Source: Thermoproteota archaeon (GTDB lineage Archaea; Korarchaeota; JAOZGF01). From it: 5,463 nt of DNA. The stretch is taken from assembly GCA_027491845.1 (NCBI GenBank), contig JAOZGF010000054.1:1-5463 (forward strand). The letters run 5' to 3'. The position numbers and the translations under genes are program-made. This document shows positions 5,248-5,463 of this stretch, one piece after another (the stretch's first letter is position 1; the number at the start of each line of letters is the position of its first letter). The notes below the pieces were generated by a model that saw nothing but the letters and a program-made list of their open reading frames with translations, was not told where the DNA came from and searched no databases.

Positions 5248-5457
5248 ATGCCTCTTGAAGAAAGAGTGGCCAAGGTTGAAGGGATCCTGGAGCAAATGGA
5301 TAAAAGACTAAGTCACATTGAAACAGAGCTTAAAGACATAAGAGAAAACGAGCTTAGAGACATAAGAAGAGACCTAAACAACAGATCCTCCTGGCTTTTA
5401 GGTATCCAAAGATCCATGTGGATAACTATCATTCTAGCCATTCTAACCAGGTAAAAA
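5248..5457 (+). CDS. Small coiled-coil protein with C-terminal transmembrane anchor, function unknown
   Basis: A 68-residue protein. Residues 3-46 are a highly charged helix with heptad-like hydrophobic spacing (Leu3, Val7, Val10, Ile13, Leu14, Met17, Leu21, Ile24, Leu28, Ile31), so a coiled coil is likely. Residues about 49-66 (from Trp49 to Ile66) are hydrophobic and end in Thr-Arg, consistent with a single C-terminal membrane segment, hence a tail-anchored protein with its coiled coil in the cytoplasm. Residues 27-34 and 35-42 are an 8-residue tandem repeat. It resembles small archaeal proteins starting 'LEERVAxxEGxLEQxDKRL', which I know only as hypothetical. ATG 5248 is well supported by GGTGGTGG directly upstream and a TATA-like box about 40 bp away. 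The stop is TAA at 5452-5454 followed by AAGAGGAC; the end given includes the following bases up to a purine run. No function is assigned. Confidence 0.75.
5326..5373 (+). repeat. 24-bp imperfect in-frame tandem repeat in the coiled-coil gene
   Basis: The 24-bp unit at 5326-5349 is followed by a copy at 5350-5373 that matches in 20 of 24 positions by eye. They encode ELKDIREN and ELRDIRRD. The extra eight residues are one more than a heptad, so they would shift the coiled-coil register near the membrane. Confidence 0.75.
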
Positions 5458-5463
5458 GAGGAC

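Overview
The window reads as archaeal, and most likely comes from the Thermoproteota/Bathyarchaeia side of the tree. The evidence is a VapBC pair of archaeal type, TATA-like boxes about 25 bp ahead of predicted starts, GGTG/GGAGG-type ribosome binding sites, TTG/GTG starts, and a radical-SAM lipoyl-assembly gene set of the kind described in Thermococcus. The exact lineage cannot be fixed from the sequence alone.

Region 1 (1-3285) is one tightly packed + strand operon, cut at its 5' end by the window edge. It encodes two different biotin-synthase-like radical SAM proteins that resemble the LipS1/LipS2 lipoyl synthase pair. A third gene follows, encoding a lipoate/octanoate-protein ligase. The genes overlap by 16 and 8 bp, and each ribosome binding site lies inside the preceding gene. 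The ligase is the most notable product: an LplA catalytic domain, an LplB-like accessory domain and a cysteine-rich DUF116 domain are fused in one 524-residue chain. Together the operon would attach an octanoyl or lipoyl group to acceptor proteins and insert the two sulfurs. No acceptor protein (GcvH, E2 or similar) lies in the window.

Region 2 (3286-3735) has no intact gene. It is extremely rich in A and C on the + strand, continuing a trend that grows through the operon. It holds a frameshifted remnant that I read as the C-terminal half of a geranylgeranyl-reductase-like flavoprotein, with a perfect 16-bp tandem duplication. Composition flips abruptly near 3720-3740.

Region 3 (about 3820-4535) is a compact type II toxin-antitoxin operon: a ribbon-helix-helix VapB antitoxin and a PIN-domain VapC ribonuclease, overlapping by ATGA and preceded by a good TATA box.

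Region 4 (4536-5247) looks empty but contains a decayed retropepsin-like (clan AA) aspartic protease gene. Its reading frame can be rebuilt by undoing a 7-nt deletion exactly at the catalytic Asp-Thr-Gly site and three 1-nt losses, one of them inside a 9-bp tandem repeat.

Region 5 (5205-5457) is a small gene for a coiled-coil protein with a C-terminal membrane anchor. It has its own promoter, and its ribosome binding site is complementary to a sequence just upstream. Regions 2-5 look like an accessory area of toxin-antitoxin and degraded genes beside a metabolic operon.
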